Shown piece by piece: positions 8,263 through 16,378 of a stretch of 64,000 nt of DNA. The notes beneath the pieces were generated by a model. That model was given only the letters and a program-made list of their open reading frames with translations, did not search any database and was not told the DNA's origin. The position numbers were made by a program, and so were the translations under genes. The stretch's first letter is position 1. Each line of letters begins with the position of its first letter. The stretch covers positions 1 through 64,000 of the forward strand of contig CAZJGG010000004.1 in the NCBI GenBank assembly GCA_964545475.1, given 5' to 3'. This DNA comes from CAZJGG01 sp964545475. Its GTDB lineage: Bacteria > Bacillota > Clostridia > Lachnospirales > JAISER01.

Positions 8263-9050
8263 ACATGCAAAACAAGGTTATGAAAGTTGGCGAGTTAGCC
8301 CCTAAGAGTGTATTCGCGTATGGCGGGGAAAGTTGGGTAGTCTTGGATCATGACGGGAGCGGCGGCGTTCTTTGCTTAACAGAAAAAGCCTATTACCCAA
8401 GCAACATTGACGAATGCGATCACAACGACTGGAAGCGGGAAAGCGAGCTTAAAACGTGGGTAGAAGGTACATTTTTTAAGGGCTTGCTTGAAAATGGAGC
8501 GGACGAAAACGCTTTTTTGGCTTATGAAATGGACTTAACGGCAGATGACGGGCTTATCGACTATGGTAAGTACACGGCAAAAATCGGGCTTATTTCAACA
8601 CATCAATATAGAATGTACCGTTACATAATCCCGCCCGTCAATACGGCATGGTGGACGTGTACGCCGTGGAGTACGAAGGACAACGGAAACGATTGTACCG
8701 CTATGTACGTGGCTGCGGGTTGCCGCGCCGTGCATTTGCACTCTTCCCCGTGGGCTGTGAGCACGTACATTGGCGTTCGCCTTGCCGTGACTGTGTTATC
8801 TGATCTCTGTGTATCTGTTACCGCTGTAGCGGAAGCGGAAGCGGAAGTAAATGAGCCTTGCGAGATATTAGGCATGTCAGAGGAAACACAGGAAACAGCA
8901 GAACAGCAGAAAGAAAAGGTTGTAAGCCTGTTTAGGCAATGCATCATTTCCGCAGAGGAACGTTACATCAACGGCGTAATGATACCATTGTCGGAAGTAT
9001 CCGAAGCTATTAAGCAACTATACATCATGGAAAACGGCTTGCCGTTCTAA
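8259..9050 (+). CDS. DUF6273-like C-type-lectin-fold protein carrying a second DGR variable region
   Basis: A 263-residue protein without signal peptide. Residues about 15-180 resemble DUF6273, a C-type-lectin-like fold (WVVLD, AWWTCTPWS, then AMYVAAGCRA and YIGVRLA). Its lectin C-terminal strands are encoded by VR2 (8708-8786), homologous to the DGR template repeat. Eight codons look diversified: A152, H159, H161, S162, S163, A166, S168 and Y170. After the VR the frame differs from the tail adhesin by a 1-base deletion and runs into an Ala/Glu-rich linker (AVAEAEAEV) and a helical C-terminal domain. ATG 8265 fits the GGAGGA site better than ATG 8259. It lies in the early operon. Confidence 0.85.
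   Translation: MNMQNKVMKVGELAPKSVFAYGGESWVVLDHDGSGGVLCLTEKAYYPSNIDECDHNDWKRESELKTWVEGTFFKGLLENGADENAFLAYEMDLTADDGLIDYGKYTAKIGLISTHQYRMYRYIIPPVNTAWWTCTPWSTKDNGNDCTAMYVAAGCRAVHLHSSPWAVSTYIGVRLAVTVLSDLCVSVTAVAEAEAEVNEPCEILGMSEETQETAEQQKEKVVSLFRQCIISAEERYINGVMIPLSEVSEAIKQLYIMENGLPF
8708..8786 (+). repeat. DGR variable region 2 (VR2), remote target
   Basis: This 79-bp stretch aligns without gaps to TR positions 34372-34450. It differs at 11 positions, and in all 11 the TR base is adenine (changes to G, C or T). No other base differs. The match continues for GTGACT after a single missing T. The pattern is the hallmark of adenine-specific mutagenic retrohoming, here about 25 kb from the template. 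Confidence 0.92.
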
Positions 9051-9070
9051 AGTAACCGAATAAAAGAAAA

Positions 9071-9105
9071 ACGCCTTGCCTACTCTGGAATAGTAAGCAA
9101 GGCGT
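9071..9105 (+). terminator. Stem-loop after the VR2 gene
   Basis: Arms ACGCCTTGC (9071-9079) and GCAAGGCGT (9097-9105) with a shorter internal TACT/AGTA pairing. It lies 20 bp after the VR2 gene stop. The T-run after it is weak (TTGTTTCTTT), so termination is likely but not certain. Confidence 0.55.
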
Positions 9106-9146
9106 AACCCCTTGTTTCTTTGATTGCATCCGTAAAAACTCCATCC

Positions 9147-9206
9147 AAAGTGTACCACACTTTACGGCGGCAGTCAACAGAAAAACGCCACGGTTAAAGG
9201 CGTTTT
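9147..9206. other. Two further perfect stem-loops before the replication genes
   Basis: AAAGTGT-ACC-ACACTTT (9147-9163) and AAAACGCC/GGCGTTTT (arms 9182-9189 and 9199-9206) are perfect inverted repeats within the noncoding gap 9051-9269, just upstream of the replication module. They may be terminators or regulatory structures. Being next to an HUH replication gene they could also include a nicking origin, but no nick site is shown. Confidence 0.4.
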
Positions 9207-9269
9207 CGGGCTTGTAATAGGTATTAACCTTTCAACGATGACAAAATAACCGTTATTGGAGTGGTAGAA

Positions 9270-9719
9270 ATGGAAAATAAAAATAATTCATTATGTGTGC
9301 ATGATGATGTCTGTCCGTCTGTCCGTCCGTCTCTTTTTCAGACACTCGAACATGTGAAAACTCAAATTGAATACGATGGGTTCTGTTCGGTACAAAAAAC
9401 CGTTTTAACAAACAGGAGCGTAGCACACGCCGACCCGTGCATAGATGAAATATGCTTAATAATTGCAGAAATATTTTTACTTAACCCTATGCAGGAAATA
9501 AGGATCAACAAAATTATGATGGGTGTGTTCATTGTTCAAGAGGTATACAGGAGGTTGACACATTCACACGTTGATATGGTACTGAACAACTTTAAGAACA
9601 TGACAAGTAAGATATATCAAAAAAAGTCATACCTACAAACAGCCCTCTATAATTCTGTTTTTGAAATGGAAGCACACTACACAAACTTAGTTAAGCATGA
9701 CATGTGCGGGGGTGTTTAA
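9270..9719 (+). CDS. DUF6017-like replication-associated protein
   Basis: A 149-residue protein from ATG 9270 (TTGGAG site at 9256-9261). Residues 35-147 resemble the DUF6017 domain normally found at the C terminus of plasmid/element replication initiator proteins (a helical bundle ending in KSYLQTALYNSV and YTNLVKHDM). The usual N-terminal initiator winged-helix domain is absent; residues 1-30 are a low-complexity leader (VCPSVRPSLF). It lies immediately upstream of the HUH protein, so a helper role in phage replication is likely. Family assignment is by pattern only. Confidence 0.55.
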   Translation: MENKNNSLCVHDDVCPSVRPSLFQTLEHVKTQIEYDGFCSVQKTVLTNRSVAHADPCIDEICLIIAEIFLLNPMQEIRINKIMMGVFIVQEVYRRLTHSHVDMVLNNFKNMTSKIYQKKSYLQTALYNSVFEMEAHYTNLVKHDMCGGV

Positions 9720-9721
9720 GG

Positions 9722-10567
9722 GTGAGGACGTTTCAAAGGGAAAAGAAAATATTTTGCGGGGATGACTTTTTGGAGGTTGATATATTCCCCCGAACCGCAG
9801 AGCAGGAAAAAAAGATTAAAGGCAAGAAAAGCAAAAAGGAATATGTACCAAGCCCGCCCAAACAAATAAATTTGAACGACATAAACGCCCGTAGGTATTT
9901 TACACAGCTTGCAAATGCTAATTTTGATGAAAACGATCTGCATGTAACTATTACCTACAGCAAAGAGAATTTACCGCAGTCCATAGAGGATGCAGAGCGA
10001 GAAGCCTACAACTATTTACGGCGTATAGGCTATAGGCGAGGTAAAGAAGAATTGCCGCCTTTGAAATATCTGTTAATAACAGAGTACAGCACAGGCGAGG
10101 ACGGCGAAAAGCCAGTAAGAATACACCATCACATTATTATGAATGGCGGGCTTAACAGGGATAAAGTAGAGGATTTATGGGTTAAAAGAAAAAAGAAAGG
10201 GCAGAAACAGGAATACGAAGTTGAATATATCGGGTACATAAACGCAGACAGGCTAAAGCCCGATGAAAACGGGTTAGCCGCCCTCAGTGAGTATCTTACA
10301 AAAAACCCAAACAAAAAAAGGCGTTGGAGTAGTTCGCATAATCTTGTTAAGCCGTGGAGCAGGAACAATGATGATAAATACAGCCGGAAGCAAGTAGAAA
10401 AAATGTGCAAAGAGCCGCCCGATCCCGCTTTTTGGGAAAGAGAATACAAGGGTTATAGGCTTATCAATAACGAGTACGGATATAAACCCGTATACAACGA
10501 GGAAACAGGATGGTCATTGTATGTAAAGTTAAGGCGTAAAGAGCCGGAAAAGGTAAAAAGGAAGTGA
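9722..10567 (+). CDS. HUH rolling-circle-type replication protein
   Basis: A 281-residue protein from GTG 9722, preceded by a G-rich ribosome site; an in-frame GTG at 9704 overlaps the previous gene. It carries RIHHHIIMN, the metal-binding HUH motif, preceded by LKYLLITEYST (motif I strand) and followed by ALSEYLTKN, whose tyrosine is a candidate for the nicking nucleophile. This matches the REP/Gp2-like rolling-circle replication-associated family. It would nick one strand at an origin and stay covalently bound. No phage primase, helicase or polymerase is present in the window, so this is the best candidate initiator. Confidence 0.75.
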   Translation: MRTFQREKKIFCGDDFLEVDIFPRTAEQEKKIKGKKSKKEYVPSPPKQINLNDINARRYFTQLANANFDENDLHVTITYSKENLPQSIEDAEREAYNYLRRIGYRRGKEELPPLKYLLITEYSTGEDGEKPVRIHHHIIMNGGLNRDKVEDLWVKRKKKGQKQEYEVEYIGYINADRLKPDENGLAALSEYLTKNPNKKRRWSSSHNLVKPWSRNNDDKYSRKQVEKMCKEPPDPAFWEREYKGYRLINNEYGYKPVYNEETGWSLYVKLRRKEPEKVKRK

Positions 10568-10571
10568 GGTA

Positions 10572-11454
10572 ATGAAAATCGGGTTAGTTGATGTTGATAG
10601 CCATCATTTCCCTAACTTACCGCTTATGAAATTATCTGCATACCACAAGCGAAAAGGCGATGAAGTTGAATTTTGGATGCCGCTCAACAAATACGACATT
10701 GTTTATAAAAGCAAAGTGTTTGATTTTACGCCGGATATTGACTATATGCCTATGGCAGATCAGATATTCGAGGGCGGCACAGGATATAAAACAAGCGTAA
10801 ATTTGCCACATGGCATTGAACACATCACGCCGGATTATAGCCTATATCCTCAATACGATGAAGCGTATGGATTTTTAACAAGAGGATGCCCACGAAAATG
10901 TAAATTTTGCGTTGTTTCGGAAAAAGAGGGTTACATATCAAAGCAAGTAGCAGAATTAAGTGAGTTTTACACAGGACAAAAAAAGCATTAAACTACTCGA
11001 TCCTAATTTACTTGCCTGTAAAGAACGTGAGAGAATTTTAGAACAGCTTGCGAACTCTAAAGCGTGGATAGATTTTACACAGGGGTTAGATATACGGCTT
11101 ATTGATAAGGACTTAATACAGCTTCTTAATAAAATCAAAGTAAAGATAGTTCATTTTGCATGGGATGATCCCGCAGATGATTTAATAGCACGTTTTGAAA
11201 TGTTCAATCAACACTCAATACTAAAACACAGGCATAAGCGGAGCGTTTACATTCTCACAAATTTTAATTCGACACATCAAGAGGATTTAGAAAGGGTATA
11301 TGCACTTAGAAGCCTTTGTTATAACCCTTATGTAATGATTTATGACAAGGAAAACGCGCCAGTAATCACAAGACGGCTACAACGATGGGTAAATAACAAA
11401 AAAATATTTATGGCTTGCGATAAATTCGAGGAATACGACCATACAAGGGGGTGA
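10572..11454 (+). pseudogene. Radical SAM protein split by a frameshift at an A7 run
   Basis: Two overlapping ORFs (10572-10991 and 10960-11454) are pieces of one protein. The first holds an N-terminal cobalamin-binding-like region and the iron-sulfur motif CPRKCKFC. The second continues after GQK with SIKLLDPNLLA and the TIM-barrel remainder. Reading six instead of seven A residues at 10978-10984 joins them into about 293 residues. It could be a real mutation, a sequencing/assembly error, or slippage on A7. Substrate unknown; phage radical SAM proteins of this size may modify nucleobases or peptides. Confidence 0.7.
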
Positions 11455-11458
11455 ATGC

Positions 11459-12088
11459 GTGTTTATAGATATAAGCAATACACAAAATAAATATCAAATC
11501 ATATACGCCGATCCGCCGTGGAAGTATTCAGACAGCGGATGCAATGGAGCTTGTGAGAACCATTATAACACGATGACAATAAGTGATATTTGCGCCCTAC
11601 CCGTCAAGGAAATAGCCAATGACGATTGTGTTTTATTCTTATGGACTACATACCCGATGCTACAAGAAGCAATGACTTTGATGGAAGCATGGGGCTTCAA
11701 ATACAAATCTATTGCTTTTCAATGGCTAAAATTAAATAAGAGCGGCAAGGGCTTCTACTTTGGATTAGGGCGATGGACACGGGGGAATACAGAGCCTTGT
11801 TTAATAGGGGTAAAGGGTAAACCCTACAAGTTTGTTAGAAGTAAAGGCGTAAGTCAAATTATAGAGTACCCGCTTACGCGACATTCAGCAAAGCCGCCGA
11901 TTGTTCGGGATAAAATCATTGAGCTTATGGGGGATATTCCACGTATTGAGTTATTCGCCCGTGACAGCGCAGCGGGATGGGATTGTTGGGGCAATGAAGC
12001 CCCCGATGAGAGTACGCTACCATTGCCGGAAGTAGAGCAAAAAGACGATAGCGGGCAAATGACATTGTTTGATTTCAAGGAGGCATGA
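11459..12088 (+). CDS. MT-A70-family DNA N6-adenine methyltransferase
   Basis: A 209-residue SAM-dependent methylase with the catalytic DPPW motif (YADPPWKYSD, residues 17-26), VLFLWTTYPML, and the MT-A70 C-terminal features RHSAKPP and IELFARD. It starts at GTG 11459 after a GGGGG site. No cognate restriction enzyme is nearby, so it is likely an orphan phage methylase protecting phage DNA or regulating expression. Overlapping and closely spaced neighbours show a single early operon. Confidence 0.9.
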   Translation: MFIDISNTQNKYQIIYADPPWKYSDSGCNGACENHYNTMTISDICALPVKEIANDDCVLFLWTTYPMLQEAMTLMEAWGFKYKSIAFQWLKLNKSGKGFYFGLGRWTRGNTEPCLIGVKGKPYKFVRSKGVSQIIEYPLTRHSAKPPIVRDKIIELMGDIPRIELFARDSAAGWDCWGNEAPDESTLPLPEVEQKDDSGQMTLFDFKEA

Positions 12089-12089
12089 C

Positions 12090-12560
12090 ATGAAAGGCTA
12101 TAAGCACTCTAACGGCAGAATAACCGCAAGGGGAAGTGATGGCAGATTTAAGAAAGCCACGTTTAGCGATGCATTCGGCATTCAACCAAACATAGAACGC
12201 TTAATATGCGGTAAATGCGGACACGGTAAGAAAGGCGATTTTATACCGCTTATAGAAACGGGTTATTGCCCTTTATGCAACAATCAAGAGGGGCATATAA
12301 AGCATAAGGACTATGCACATGGTTTAATAGGGCTTCAATTTTGGTTTATAACGGATATATGGGAAGCCTTTTGCGCTGTACCCGTCACAGTAAAGAGTGT
12401 TTCAGACAAGGGCAAAATTACGCTTGAATGGCAGGACGATATAGAGAGCTGTTTAGGTGAATATCAAATAATAGACCTCACACAGCTTTATGAAACGAGA
12501 GCGGAAGCGGAGCGGGAAATTACGACACAGCGGCATGAGGGGGCAGAAAATGAACGATGA
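12090..12560 (+). CDS. Zinc-finger phage protein, function unknown
   Basis: About 156 residues from ATG 12090. The N terminus is basic (MKGYKHSNGRITARGSDGRF); residues 40-68 carry CGKCGHG and CPLCNNQ, a zinc ribbon. The rest is mixed alpha/beta. Its 3' end overlaps the next gene's start at 12550. Context suggests nucleic-acid handling, but no specific family is recognised. Confidence 0.55.
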   Translation: MKGYKHSNGRITARGSDGRFKKATFSDAFGIQPNIERLICGKCGHGKKGDFIPLIETGYCPLCNNQEGHIKHKDYAHGLIGLQFWFITDIWEAFCAVPVTVKSVSDKGKITLEWQDDIESCLGEYQIIDLTQLYETRAEAEREITTQRHEGAENER

Positions 12561-13113
12561 AATCAGAAAGTTAATATCTATCGTTAAAACAAACAAAATC
12601 GTGTACCAGTGCTTAGTATGCAATAAAATCAGCGTTTATTATACAAGGAGTGGCGATGGTAGAACATGCGCCCATTGCGGCGGGCAAATAAAGCCTTTAG
12701 GTCACGCAAAAAACGATGTCAGAGTTAATGAGAGTATAAAAAAGTTGCCTGTAACAGCAAGCGAAAGCGAGGAACAAATAGGGTTATTTCAATGGGCGGC
12801 TTTGCAGACAAGAAAATATCCAGCACTTGAATTTATGTATCACATACCAAACGGCGGCAAGCGGGATAAGTCAACAGCTATTCGGCTTAAAGCGGAGGGT
12901 GTAAAGGCAGGCGTACCCGATATATGCTTGCCTGTTCCACAGGGTAATTACCACGGGCTTTATATCGAACTCAAAGCAGGAAAAAACACAGCTACAGACA
13001 ATCAAAACAGATGGCTACAGGCATTAGCCGCCAACGGGTACAGAACAGCCATATGTTACGGTTGGGAAGCGGCTACTAAGGTCATTATAGAGTATTTGAA
13101 AGGGGATGCATGA
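12550..13113 (+). CDS. VRR-NUC domain nuclease
   Basis: A 187-residue protein from ATG 12550. Residues 1-55 contain a zinc ribbon (CLVCNK and CAHCGG). The VRR-NUC domain follows: EEQIGLFQWAA, IPNGGKRDK, GVKAGVPDICLP and YIELKAGKN, giving the E...D...ExK nuclease signature. VRR-NUC proteins are structure-specific nucleases related to Holliday-junction resolvases. In phage replication modules they probably process branched intermediates. A longer upstream in-frame start at 12490 lies inside the preceding gene. Confidence 0.85.
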   Translation: MNDEIRKLISIVKTNKIVYQCLVCNKISVYYTRSGDGRTCAHCGGQIKPLGHAKNDVRVNESIKKLPVTASESEEQIGLFQWAALQTRKYPALEFMYHIPNGGKRDKSTAIRLKAEGVKAGVPDICLPVPQGNYHGLYIELKAGKNTATDNQNRWLQALAANGYRTAICYGWEAATKVIIEYLKGDA

Positions 13114-13114
13114 C

Positions 13115-13849
13115 ATGATCCACAAGCCAATATATACACCAAAAACCCGCGCCCGTGAATACGGTGATTTAGCATTAAATATCTATGACGGTTGTAACCA
13201 CGGGTGTACATACTGCTATGCGCGGAGTATGAAAAAAAGGTTTACATCAAAAGACTGTATATGTAATTTTGACAATCCCACACCACGCCGCGATATTGCG
13301 GAGAGTGTCAAGCGTCAGTTAGAACGCGAAAAGATAACAAACAAGCTAATTCATCTATGTTTTATGTGCGATCCTTATCCGGCAGAAATAGACACAATGC
13401 CAACAAGGGAAATTATTAAAGCCATAAAGCGAAGCGGAAATAACGTACAGATATTAACAAAAAGCGGACATCGTGCGGTAAGGGATTTAGATTTATTAGG
13501 TTGCGATGATTGGTTTGGAGTAACTATAACAGGCGCAAAATGGGAATATGAGCCAAAAGCGGCACATGAAATTGATCGGCTTGAAACATTGCAGATAGCG
13601 AAACACAGAAAAATAAATACGTGGGTATCGTGCGAACCTGTTATTGAACCGTCATCAATATACCTTCTTATACGCGATCACTGGTATATTGATCTTTTCA
13701 GAATTGGAAAAATGAACCATATACCAAGTATGATAGATTGGGCGTTATTTGGAGCTGAATGTGTAAAGCTATGCGAACGGCACGGACGAGAATTTTATAT
13801 AAAAGACGATTTACAGAAGGAAATGGCAAAAGGAGGAACGAGGATATGA
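13115..13849 (+). CDS. Radical SAM protein (spore-photoproduct-lyase-like)
   Basis: A 244-residue protein from ATG 13115 (ATG 13106 is an alternative). The iron-sulfur binding motif is CNHGCTYCYA near residue 30, with CFMCDPYP and QILTKSGHRAVRDLDLL downstream in a partial TIM barrel. The arrangement resembles SplB-like radical SAM proteins and the phage Gp37/Gp68-type family. Substrate unknown. It is the second radical SAM gene in the early operon and, unlike the first, is intact. Confidence 0.8.
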   Translation: MIHKPIYTPKTRAREYGDLALNIYDGCNHGCTYCYARSMKKRFTSKDCICNFDNPTPRRDIAESVKRQLEREKITNKLIHLCFMCDPYPAEIDTMPTREIIKAIKRSGNNVQILTKSGHRAVRDLDLLGCDDWFGVTITGAKWEYEPKAAHEIDRLETLQIAKHRKINTWVSCEPVIEPSSIYLLIRDHWYIDLFRIGKMNHIPSMIDWALFGAECVKLCERHGREFYIKDDLQKEMAKGGTRI

Positions 13850-14390
13850 AAGAAATTGAAGTAAGCATAAACAGCCCGATATTCGAGGAATTTAACGTAA
13901 ACCTTAACAACAAAATACTTAGCTGTTTAGAGGNNNNNNNNNNNNNNNNNNNNNNNNNNNNNNNNNNNNNNNNNNNNNNNNNNNNNNNNNNNNNNNNNNN
14001 NNNNNNNNNNNNNNNNNNNNNNNNNNNNNNNNNATATTCGAGGAATTTAACGTAAACCTTAACAACAAAATACTTAGCTGTTTAGAGGAACTTTACGCCG
14101 AAAATTTCAACGGAGGGGAAATAAACGCAAAAATCAGCATTGAGCTTGTAAACGATTACGAGCATTACCCAACAACAGGCAATGACGGCGAGATTATAGA
14201 AAAGTCTTATCATTTCCGTAAGCCTACCATTGAACACAAGGTAACGCTTACATTAAAAAAGAAAGCGGAAGTTAAAGGCATCTACAATGAGCAATTAGAA
14301 CTTAAACGTGATAACGAAAACGAACGCTTTATTTTAACGGAAATTCCAAAAGCTCAATTAACACTATTAGATATGGAGGGCAAACAATGA
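13846..14390 (+). CDS. Conserved phage protein, interrupted only by a scaffold gap
   Basis: The gene starts at ATG 13846 (AGGAGG site) and ends at TGA 14388-14390. It contains the 100-N gap. The 55 bases before the gap are identical to the 55 after it; removing the N run and one copy leaves 390 bp, an uninterrupted 129-codon frame. The protein has an alternating strand pattern (INAKISIELVNDY, EHKVTLTLKKKAEVKG) suggesting a beta-rich fold. Family not recognised. Its end overlaps parA by 4 bp. Confidence 0.7.
13934..14033. other. 100-N scaffold gap, probably artefactual
   Basis: Exactly 100 N separate two identical 55-bp sequences (13879-13933 and 14034-14088). This is what arises when two contigs sharing a k-mer-length overlap are scaffolded without merging. 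Collapsing it restores an intact gene. Confidence 0.85.
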
Positions 14391-15187
14391 AAACTATAAG
14401 TATAATAAACCTAAAAGGCGGGGTTGCTAAGACTGTTTCCGCTATAAATATTGCGTATATTTTAGCGGTTGTATACGGTGAGCGGGTTTTATTAGTTGAT
14501 AATGATAAGCAAGGAAACGCTTCAAAGTTTTTCAACCTATACAACTATGAGGAAAAAGGAATAGCCGAAATTATGACAGAAAAAAATATTGATGTTGGGG
14601 CTGTTATAAAAAATACAGGGTACAACGGAAATTCAAACGATGAAAATTATGACTACATAGGCAGACTGGATATTATTACGGCAAACATGAATTTGCTCAA
14701 CGCAAACAAGGAAGTGCTTTTAGACATGTCACGCCCTCAACAAACAAGGCTTAAAAAGGCGTTGGCAGTAGTAGAACCCCTTTATGATTATTGCGTTATC
14801 GACAATGCGCCCGACATAAATATGAGCGTGATAAATGCCCTTGTAGCGTCAAACGATGTTCTTGTACCGATCAAAATAGACAAATTCGCCTTTGATGGTT
14901 TGGAACAGCTTATAGAGCAAATAGAGGGAGTAAGAGAGTTTAACCCTTCTTTGCGCTTGCGAGGTTGTTTTATAACCATGTTTCAACAAAATAACATAAA
15001 CATGCAGGGTAACGCATGGCTTGAAAGCAATACCGAGTATCCAATATTCAAAACATGTATACGAAAGACCGTAAAAGTTGATGAAACAACATTTAACGGT
15101 AAGCCACTTTTAGCCTACTCAAAGAATTGCACAGCGGCACGGGATTACGAAAACCTTGTAAAAGAATATTTAAGCATGGAGGGTTGA
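14387..15187 (+). CDS. parA: ParA-family partition ATPase
   Basis: A 266-residue ATPase with the deviant Walker A motif KGGVAKTVSAINIA (residues 9-22), the LLVDNDKQGNAS switch (residues 35-46; standard ParAs have D-x-D-P-Q) and VIDNAPDINM. ParA binds DNA nonspecifically in the ATP state and moves ParB-bound cargo. It is followed by a small gene and parB. Partition genes imply that the element is or was maintained as an extrachromosomal replicon at some stage. Confidence 0.9.
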   Translation: MKTISIINLKGGVAKTVSAINIAYILAVVYGERVLLVDNDKQGNASKFFNLYNYEEKGIAEIMTEKNIDVGAVIKNTGYNGNSNDENYDYIGRLDIITANMNLLNANKEVLLDMSRPQQTRLKKALAVVEPLYDYCVIDNAPDINMSVINALVASNDVLVPIKIDKFAFDGLEQLIEQIEGVREFNPSLRLRGCFITMFQQNNINMQGNAWLESNTEYPIFKTCIRKTVKVDETTFNGKPLLAYSKNCTAARDYENLVKEYLSMEG

Positions 15188-15189
15188 AC

Positions 15190-15348
15190 ATGGGGAACGT
15201 TCAAAAAGAAACGAGATACATAAATACATTGTGCGGGGTTGTAATGGCTTCATTCCTTGATAATGACACAAAAAACGAGTTGCTTCAATTCTTACGTGGT
15301 TTAGAAATTGTGCTATTTTCGGACACAATAAACGAGGGGGATGCGTAA
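15190..15348 (+). CDS. Small protein between parA and parB
   Basis: A 52-residue protein from ATG 15190 (MGNVQKETRYINTL), helical with an acidic end (DTINEGDA). It lies between parA and parB; its stop overlaps the parB start. No family recognised; a longer in-frame start at 15127 would lie inside parA. Confidence 0.55.
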   Translation: MGNVQKETRYINTLCGVVMASFLDNDTKNELLQFLRGLEIVLFSDTINEGDA

Positions 15349-16364
15349 TGGCTAAATTCGATCTTAAACAGCTTATGAATGACACGTCAAAAGGCGAAAG
15401 CGGGAAAGACACTATAGCGTTCAAAATTGACTTTATACCAATAAATAAAATACAGCCATCGGAAATGAATAAGTACAGCGTTGACGATGTGCAGGAATTG
15501 AAGTTAAGCATTGAATTAACAGGGTTACAGCAAAATTTGTTAGTCCGGCAACGAGATGGAGCGGATAAATACGAGATTATAAGCGGGCATCGCCGCTTCA
15601 AAGCATTACAGGAGCTTAACGCCGCCGGAAATGAGAATTTTAGCTTAGTGCCTTGCAAAATAATAAAGTCATTAGACGATATACAAGCGGAACTACAACT
15701 TATTTTTGCAAATTCTACTTCAAGGCGGCTTACGGACTATGAAATAACATATCAAGCGGGGCGGCTTAAAGACTTATTAACAGAACTTAAAAATGGCGGC
15801 TTCAAATTTACAGGCAGAACACGGGAGGTTGTAGCGGAGCTTCTCCATGTATCGCCGTCACAGATTGGCAGAATGGAAAGTATCAATAACAATCTTTTGC
15901 CGGAGCTTAAAGACGAATTTAAGCAAGAGAATATAAACATTACAACGGCTTACGAATTATCGAAACTGGAAGGCGAACAGCAGGAACAGGCATTAAATGA
16001 ACACAAAAACGGCGTTACGCTTACGCCGGATAAGGTTAAACAGCGTAAGGAAAAGCCGAATGTAACAAAGCCACTGAAAACAAAGCACGAATTAAGCGAA
16101 CCGCGGAAAAGTGAACAAATAGCGAAAACACTTATCGAAGCAAAGCCGGATGGAGTAGATAGCGAATTTGATATATTGCTTACACATGGCATTTATCCCG
16201 ATGAATTAGAAACAGTAATAAAAGGGCTTAAAATATTGCAAAAAGAACTATATAAGGAATTGGATAAGTCAATAGTAAAAGACACATATTCAAAAGGCGT
16301 AAATGCGGGAATACGGCGGGCAAACGCAATAATTGAGAATATGATTATGGATTGCTGTATTTAG
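15348..16364 (+). CDS. parB: ParB-family partition protein
   Basis: A 338-residue protein with the N-terminal ParB/Spo0J CTPase-nuclease-like domain: INKIQPSEMN, SIELTGLQQNLLVR and the SGHRRFKAL motif (about residues 83-91). A central helix-turn-helix DNA-binding region follows (VVAELLHVSPSQIGRME). The C terminus is helical and charged, suitable for dimerisation. It works with the adjacent ParA. No parS repeat cluster was recognised nearby. Confidence 0.88.
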   Translation: MAKFDLKQLMNDTSKGESGKDTIAFKIDFIPINKIQPSEMNKYSVDDVQELKLSIELTGLQQNLLVRQRDGADKYEIISGHRRFKALQELNAAGNENFSLVPCKIIKSLDDIQAELQLIFANSTSRRLTDYEITYQAGRLKDLLTELKNGGFKFTGRTREVVAELLHVSPSQIGRMESINNNLLPELKDEFKQENINITTAYELSKLEGEQQEQALNEHKNGVTLTPDKVKQRKEKPNVTKPLKTKHELSEPRKSEQIAKTLIEAKPDGVDSEFDILLTHGIYPDELETVIKGLKILQKELYKELDKSIVKDTYSKGVNAGIRRANAIIENMIMDCCI

Positions 16365-16378
16365 ATTGGGGGATATAT

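Noticed and set aside
15127..15189. Longer version of the small gene between parA and parB
   Set aside because: The extension lies wholly inside parA; the ATG at 15190 follows a GGAGG site.
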